DNA from: Aplidium turbinatum
Taxonomy: Eukaryota > Chordata > Ascidiacea > Aplousobranchia > Polyclinidae
Reading direction: 5' to 3'
Length of the DNA: 64,000 nucleotides
NCBI GenBank assembly: GCA_918807975.1
Contig: OU964925.1
Coordinates: 31,903,608-31,967,607, forward strand
Positions 57,801 through 64,000 of this stretch are shown here, piece after piece. The stretch's first letter is position 1. The number at the start of each line of letters is the position of its first letter. The position numbers were made by a program, and so were the translations under genes. The notes under the pieces are model-generated. The model made no database searches. It had not been told where the DNA came from and saw only the letters and a list, made by a program, of their open reading frames with translations.

Positions 57801-60800
57801 ATTAGGGGACATGTTCGATGCATTGTGAAGTCACTTTGAAAACTTTAAAGATTGTCATTGGAAAATGAAGCTGCCATAGAAGCGACACAGAACGCGTTGT
57901 GTGAAAATTAAATAACTTGCTTAACTCTTAGAAACTAAAACACTCGTTGAGAACAGCAAATTTGCCAGTTCCGCTTCAACCATTTGTCCTGTGTCAGGTG
58001 ACACTACAATTTATGCGATCAACCAGATAAAACTAAAAAGCTTTGCTTTCACACAATCAAGATTGTTAATCAATTGCTCACCTGGAGAGCGGCCCACGTT
58101 GTGAGCATGATGATGATGGTGACTGTCGCGGCCTTTTAGTGTGGAACTCTTCACCATGGACGGGGTGTAACCAACCTCGGACCTCGCATCGCCCGCGTCG
58201 GTCCACGACTGATGCATCTTCGCCTGCTTTTGTGATGCAGAGCGCTGCTTGTGGCCGAATGAGCCTGACGTCGATGTGCTCGTGTGTCCGCCAGATGACG
58301 CTGATGTTCCGGATTCCTCGTCGGATTGCGCCATTCGGTGGAGATCGATTTGAGGAATCGAAGATTTCATCTTGTGCTTGTCAGCGGGGTGATGGTCAGA
58401 ATAGCCCCAGGACCTCGACTTGATTCCTTTGTTGTGTTCTTCAAGTTTCAGTTTCGCGACGGGGTCGTTCATGGATCGTTTTGGTTTGGGGGAACCTCTA
58501 TGTTTGCTGGCAGGAGATGGCGGGTGTCGCGATCCGGACATCGGACGGGTTCTATTGTGGACGACTGGAAAACTGTGGGCTTCGTCTTCGCTACTCGTGT
58601 CAAGGGTTATCTCGATAGATGGAACAGACGCTGACGGATCGTTCAAGTTCAATCCAGAGGAGTTGGATCCTCCATCACTTCTATCCGACTCATCCAGTTG
58701 ACTCCTCCTTAAACTTCTGTCTTCATCAACATGATCCGTCTTTTCATCACCTGCTCCTTCTCGGTCACCAGCAGTGTGCAACATCCGGGTGACAAGAGAC
58801 TTGTTGAGTTGGAACGGAGATGAGGAGTCGGATAAATTTCCGCTTTCTGCAAGAGTTCGCACAGTGACCTTGATGGAGGGCAAGCCATGAGTGAAGCCAA
58901 AACTAGGATCCCGGCAGCTGAAATCCTCATCAACAATCTTGCGAACACTGGATGCAAGCCCTTTCATAGAAACGATGCATTCGTCACACGAGGAAGGCTC
59001 CACGGAAGAGAACAGGATATTATTGATGTAGATGGAGTAGCCACGGACCACCTCTCCATTCGAGATCCCTGTCATGATGGAAATGACAAGGTGTGATGTC
59101 ACAATTCATATTCAAAGTTCACAGAAGCGCAAGGTTTTTAGATTACAAACCTCTTTCATTGAGAGAAACTGGTATCCATGAGACAACAATGGATTTGTTT
59201 GAAGGGTTCTCTTCAACTTCTACTCCCAGTGGAGGATCCGGGGGGCCAAGTAGGGGAGTGACAAACCTTCAACACACAACTTGCAATGAGATTACCAGAA
59301 ACTTTAACTTTTTGTATCAATGTTCTTTTGTCGTATCCAGGCTTACACCTGGTGGTTGAAGATTTACAGGGGTGACGAACCTTTTTGCGGTCGCGGGCCA
59401 CTTTATCAATTACACATGAGTTATCGGGCCACACAATTTTTTAATCGTAACCTACTATGAAATCTTTTAGAAGCGACTCAAGATATTATTCATGAAAAGT
59501 AACAAACGGCAGATGAAAGTAATAAAACCCACACAGTTGAAATTATCTTACGCAGAATCGAAACATACAACAGCAAAAAATAAAAACAAATCAACTTGAG
59601 CAAAAAGGATAGAGCAACAGTACTTGCACTGATAATGAAGACAGCTTAATTTTCGAAGCGTTTGCTTTCATATGAGTATGATTTCTTCTTTTTTTGGCTC
59701 TATCCTTTTTGCTCAAGTTGACTAAATGTTTCGACCATTATGCTCCGAAACAACAAATCAGTTAATCAAATTTCGTTTTCAAACAACAAGCAAAAGCCCA
59801 TGCGAATCACACAGCTGAAGCTATCTAATGCAGCATTGAAGCATAAAATATTAAAAAAATAACATTGAAGCATTGAATTTTTTGCTTAGTGGGATTTTTG
59901 CAAAGTTTTTTGCTTGACTGAGCGTTCAATATTAGGTCGAACAGACTTATAGCTTTCTTATTTTCTAACTTTAAACCCTGAAAGTTAGTGTTTAGGGCAA
60001 GAAAATAGCAAAGGAAAGGTGTACCAGTGAAGGCATAAAACAGCTTCAAGATGTCTTTTGTCTTTAATGCATGAGCGATTGTCAATTTGTTTTGCGGGCC
60101 TCACAAAATGCTTCGACGGGCCGCAGGTTCGTCACCTCTGATTTAGATTAAGTGGACGAGAAGGCAAGGAAGCCAATCTTCATGTTCACCTTCAGGCATA
60201 CCTGTAAGTGTCCTGCCAAAGACACAGCCGCATGCTCTTGAGCGGTGTCGAACCGGCGCCTATGGAACGTCTAACCAGTGTTCTCACAACTTGGCTATGT
60301 AGCTGACGAATGTTTGTTGTAACAAGCGAACAGAAGCGCAAATTGGGTTTGGTTGAAGCAGTTTTGCTTCGTGTACATGTGAACATAGAGCTTATATTCA
60401 CATGTACGCAAGCGATGATGTGCAGTTACGATATTCTTAGGCTTGACATAGAGACCCTTTAGGATATTCATGGCCGATTCATAATCTCAAGCACCGGTTA
60501 TACTTTTAATGTTGACTAAAACTTTCAAACTGTCTGGATTCAAAGTTGCTACAGCTAAAGCTTCTAAGTAGTAGTTGAACGTCTCAAACCAGTGTTTGAG
60601 TTCGTCGACTGTTGATGGAGCACTCGGCTCAGTTTCCAAGCTCTCAGGTTTCAAGACCTTGTTCATGTTTACAACATGAATTTAATAAATGATCGTAACC
60701 ATGATTTGGCTTTATTGAACTTAAAACTCGAATCTTCAAAATAAATAGCCACACTACAATACAATGTTAACACTAAACCAGCCAAACCAACATCTTCACT

Positions 60801-63752
60801 GCAACCTGAAACCGCGCACAGAAATGTTGTTTCACCGACAGTGAGCAATGGAATCGACACGTCGGCTTCAGGCACTGGCTTTAGGCATCAGAGTACTTGT
60901 TCAACTGCAGCTCAATGCTGAATGCTCTTCAGCCTGTCATTTACGTATATTTGACCTCGAAAGGCATTCCACTACCCCCAAACACTCCCTACACCCACCT
61001 GATAGGAGTGGACACCGCCCCCTGCACCCACTTAATAGTATAGCTTCCTGCACCCACTTTTCTAGGGGCACCGCCCCCCGCATCCACCTGATAGGAGTAG
61101 ACACCGCCCCCCGCACCCACCTGATAGGAGTGGACACCGCTTCTTCTGAGTGCTTGCCCTCCCTGGTTCTAACCACGAGCTCGTAGACAGTGTTCGGCTT
61201 CAGCCCGTTGATGGTGTGTCGGTACATAGGGGGAGGGACCAAGATCTGACGTTGGTAGTGACGTAACCTGCATGACGTCAAACAATAGTGGCATGAATTA
61301 TTGTCGCGGACACAATCCAACAACTATGACGTCATACGTAGTGTTAGTTGGGCAGTTTGTCGATCGTTGTTGGTTTGAGAGGGTTAGTGAATTAGTGGTG
61401 AAAGGAGCTGCACGGTGTCAAGTGGACCAGGGTTCGATACCAGGCTGGGTTGCTTGGTGGAACAACGGTTTCCAAGAGATGACATTGCAGGAATTGATAT
61501 CATTATGAAGAAACCAACTGCAGTGAAAACAGGAAACCAAGCAGAATATCACTGACCCTCATGTCAACTTCGTTTTGTTAACAGGAGTGCACAATAACGG
61601 TTCTCAAATGGGGGAGGGGAATTTCATCTATCATGGCGGTAGATTTACCAAAGAACTATTTAATGCCCAAAATATGAACTATTAATGGGTATATTGATGA
61701 GACATCTTTCAAAAGCCAGCAAGAGGTAGACGGAAGTAGAAAGCATGAGAACGTCTGATGCCCAACAAATAATTCAAATGCTGCCTAGTGACGTAGACAG
61801 ACACTCACTTGTCAGACGCTGCTGTCTCGTCGCTGACGACTCCGATCGAGATTTTGTTCGGGAAGTTGCTGTTGGTCGACTTCCACGACACTCTCGCACT
61901 GTCAGTAGACACGTATTCAATTTCGACGTGAGATACAACTTGCTTGGTCGCGTCATTACGCGTGTTACCGTGCGTGATGACGCAGTGACCGGGATCGGAC
62001 CGACCGTGCTTTGTGACGCAACACACGCTGATGACGTACGACTTCTGGAACGCAATGAACACATGTAGGAAGGCTGACCTTGCAACGAGCTGGTGGGTGC
62101 GATTGAATGGAGACGGATTGAATACTTGTATCAACACCAGGGTGCATTGTTCGCCCCCGACTTTTAGCAATAGACGGTTAAGATTAGCTTTTCAGAGGTC
62201 CACTACACTAACTCAACAGACGTCAAAGCAAGGAAAACAAAATTTTCAACCACATGTAGATGGTGCGTTGACAAAGATTGTGTGCGAGTTGATTGGTAAG
62301 TAGTCCCTGGCGTTCTCTACAACTTGGAAAGTGTTTTGTAGCTGCTTTTCCTTGAGAGAAAACAAATGGAAATCCTCAGCCAGTTGAACTCCATGTTCAA
62401 CTTATGTCATCAACAACCTTGATGTTCTCCACAACCTCTTTCGCATTTTTGTAAGTGAAACGGGTGGACTTAAAAGGTGGATCGATTTTCAAAATATTAT
62501 AAAATGATCAAAAGTCTTGTATAATGTAGTCGTGAAGCTTTCCACAGATGTCTGCTGGGACTTTGGGAACAAGGTTTTCCAAAGCCAGAGCCAAATCACT
62601 TTGTGCACACACGGTCATTCTTCGTAGACATTCACTTTTTTGCAATCTGCAGCTTGGTAGAAAGTTTTACACTTTCACTAAAAATTCCAGTGGTACAAGT
62701 TTTTCTATGAGATGCCGCATGTGCTTCCCAATACTTCTATCCAACGTGTAGCTCCATATAGTGGCAAATTTGTGTAAAAAAAGCTCTCAAAGTCTCCTTA
62801 GAAAAGGGCTGGGTGGGAGTCAAACTTTATCAGATTTACAAAAAAAATTCCAAAAGTTATTTTCTAAGCAACCTCACACACTCAAAAAAGGGAGACTCTA
62901 TTGCTAAAAATCGGGGGCAAACGATGCACCCTAATAAACATAGACGGCAAATACAAAATTAATGTTGATCAATTACAAAGAATTTTGAAACGTTCTTGAA
63001 ATCAAGCTGCATGCTTTAATGTCGTCAGTAACAATTCGCTAAATGACAATTAGATTCCTGAAGCTCACCTTGTCGTGGTAGATATTTTCCACCACCGCTT
63101 TGCACTTGTTGCCATCCACCACCGTTGCTAGGCGACCGTCGACAAGGATGTGGTATTCCTCCACCACTTCGTCGTCATGGAGTCCGGGGGGGAGCCAACC
63201 TGGGAAGGGACTTTTATGTAAACCACCCCACGCATCATTGTACAGTGTACACAGGCACAACTACTTAAACTATAAGAGCATTGCCAGGAGGGTATTCACC
63301 TTATATTTCATATAGGAATTTTCTTGCATTGATCTCAATTGGTCAGTTCCTAGTGCAACCACACAAAGCCATCTAGAGCAAGCTTACCGTCCATGATGAT
63401 CATGGAAGGGTTGCTAGTATCAACGCAATGTCGTCACACGATGACACCCGCGTCGGGACGCACAGACCCGGAGAGTATCAGTTCGACACCTCACGAAGAC
63501 GCGCGTAAAGGCGTCTGCAGCCGCCTCCAGCCTTCACATAAACAAACTAGGCATTGACGATTATATAACTTTTACATTGACTTACCAATGATCAAAGTAT
63601 GCGACAATTTCTTGTCTACCCGGAGCTTGTAGGGGTAGGGGAGCACCCCCATGGGCCTACTATCAGCATTAGATGGCAGCGGACGGTGAGAGTCCAGAGA
63701 GCCAGCAGAGGCGCTGCTGAGCATGCTGTGGTCCAAATCGAGATCGGCTGAC
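54739..63752 (-). CDS. RIMBP2: RIM-binding protein (RIM-BP), 3' thirteen coding exons
   Basis: Exons (minus strand): 63586-63752, 63069-63199, 61809-62044, 61121-61267, 59151-59266, 58082-59068, 57618-57700, 57320-57448, 56709-56804, 56443-56557, 55802-55977, 55381-55596, 54739-54816 (TGA at 54739-54741). All phases agree, giving about 891 residues. Order: VLPYPYKL linker entering FnIII-1 (IIGWLPPGL, YHILVDG), FnIII-2 (SARVSWKSTNSNFP, GLKPNTVYELVVRT), FnIII-3 (SIVVSWIPVSLNERG, VRGYSIYINN), Ser/His-rich linker, SH3-2 (FVALYDYNPQTMSPN), a DLLDQGHLP linker, SH3-3 (YRALYDYDPKEASPN, GLVPSNFVEP) and a basic tail. RIM-BPs link RIM and Ca2+ channels at presynaptic active zones; the SH3 domains bind Pro-rich ligands. 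SH3-1 and the N-terminus lie beyond 64000. The symbol marks the family; the exact orthologue is not determined. Confidence 0.93.
55185..55245 (-). mobile_element. tRNA-derived SINE fragment (second SINE family)
   Basis: On the minus strand a B-box-like ATCGGTTCGATTCCCCCTGC is followed by GCGTGGCTGTGTCTTAACAAG. The same order (B-box, then GGCTGTGTCTT) occurs at 60200-60310. It lies in the last RIM-BP intron. Confidence 0.5.
59367..60140. mobile_element. hAT-like MITE (about 774 bp) in a RIM-BP intron
   Basis: Ends CAGGGGTGACGAACC and GGTTCGTCACCTCTG are inverted repeats with one or two mismatches; GCGGGCC-rich subterminal sequence lies on both sides. Inside is a 23-bp inverted repeat (CAACTTGAGCAAAAAGGATA at about 59591 against its complement at about 59698). 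No transposase. A clean 8-bp flanking duplication is not evident. Confidence 0.8.
60200..60310 (-). mobile_element. tRNA-derived SINE (second SINE family)
   Basis: On the minus strand an A-box-like TAGCCAAGTTGTGAGAACAC, a variable arm, a B-box-like GGCGCCGGTTCGACACCGCT, and then GCGGCTGTGTCTTTGGCAGG, a tail motif common in animal tRNA-SINEs. It lies in a RIM-BP intron. Confidence 0.65.
60985..61145 (-). repeat. 33-bp minisatellite containing an exon end and splice donor of RIM-BP
   Basis: About five units of ACACCGCCCCCCGCACCCAC-CTGATAGGAGTGG type run from 60985 into the exon 61121-61267. The last two are 33 bp apart and nearly identical. On the minus strand each intact unit reads (GTGTCCACTCCTATCAG)GTGG, so the exon end and its GT donor are repeated. 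The two outermost copies keep CAG/GTGG; middle copies are degenerate. Confidence 0.85.
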
Positions 63753-64000
63753 CTGCATGAAAGGTTGGACATCAGTATATGGTGTTTCAAGTTGTAATTT
63801 TGGGGTCAAGAAACAAATAGAAGTTGACCTTTAGAATTAGTCCACTCTGCAGGTACATTGTGAAAGTTCTTTTTTTCTGAGTTGGGGTTGTAGAATAACA
63901 AAGTTTAGGAACCGAACCCTAGTTAGTCATTCAACCTTGACAAACCGTTATTGGAATTGAACATTAGTGGTTAGTTAGAAATACCCACAAATATTTGACC
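63753..64000 (-). other. RIM-BP intron reaching the window edge
   Basis: Upstream of the first visible exon the minus strand reads as intron to the window end. No further exon of the gene (such as SH3-1) is seen in this stretch. Confidence 0.5.

Noticed and set aside
61380-61460. tRNA-like sequence with GGGTTCGATACC in a RIM-BP intron
   Set aside because: B-box alone with weak upstream similarity; cannot be assigned to either SINE family by eye.

Overview
This is animal nuclear DNA, AT-rich, with intron-containing genes and a high load of transposable elements. The host genes (a RIM-binding protein and a NACHT/NLR-type gene), the Polinton, the Penelope-like element and several hAT and piggyBac families suggest an aquatic invertebrate, possibly a deuterostome. 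I cannot name the species from sequence alone.

Positions 1 to about 22,676 are one Polinton/Maverick, a fossil virus-like transposon. The window opens just inside its left end. Its two arms (about 1-7062 and 15588-22674) are inverted copies of each other, unusually long, and include genes as well as non-coding termini. The unique middle carries the protein-primed DNA polymerase region (plus strand), a conserved-looking 225-residue gene (plus) and a tight minus-strand block: packaging ATPase, two small proteins, integrase, a small membrane protein, minor capsid protein, a basic protein, major capsid protein and cysteine protease. The minus block reads as largely whole; the polymerase region and the left-arm gene copies are broken.

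From 22.7 to 27.6 kb there is non-coding DNA, then a 5'-truncated LINE (24619-27590) that was hit by a second LINE in the opposite direction (25642-26510), with a 12-bp target duplication.

From 39,464 down to 27,916 (minus strand) there is a seven-exon NACHT gene. All its splice phases agree and give about 691 residues. Its N-terminal Ser/Thr-rich exons look repeatedly duplicated. Its introns hold a 168-bp and a 900-bp piggyBac-type MITE (the latter inside a SINE), another SINE and a LINE tail. A 5'-truncated Penelope-like element with a GIY-YIG domain (39553-41520) begins about 90 bp upstream of the start codon.

From 41.5 to 52 kb there is a transposon graveyard: two neighbouring hAT MITEs with 8-bp duplications, a SINE, and an old hAT with a transposase relic that was later hit by two other hAT families.

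From 54,739 to 63,752 (minus strand) lie the last 13 coding exons of a RIM-binding protein gene: three fibronectin type III domains, a Ser-rich linker, SH3-2, SH3-3 and a basic C-terminal tail. The 5' part lies beyond the window. An in-frame 33-bp minisatellite repeats one exon end together with its splice donor.
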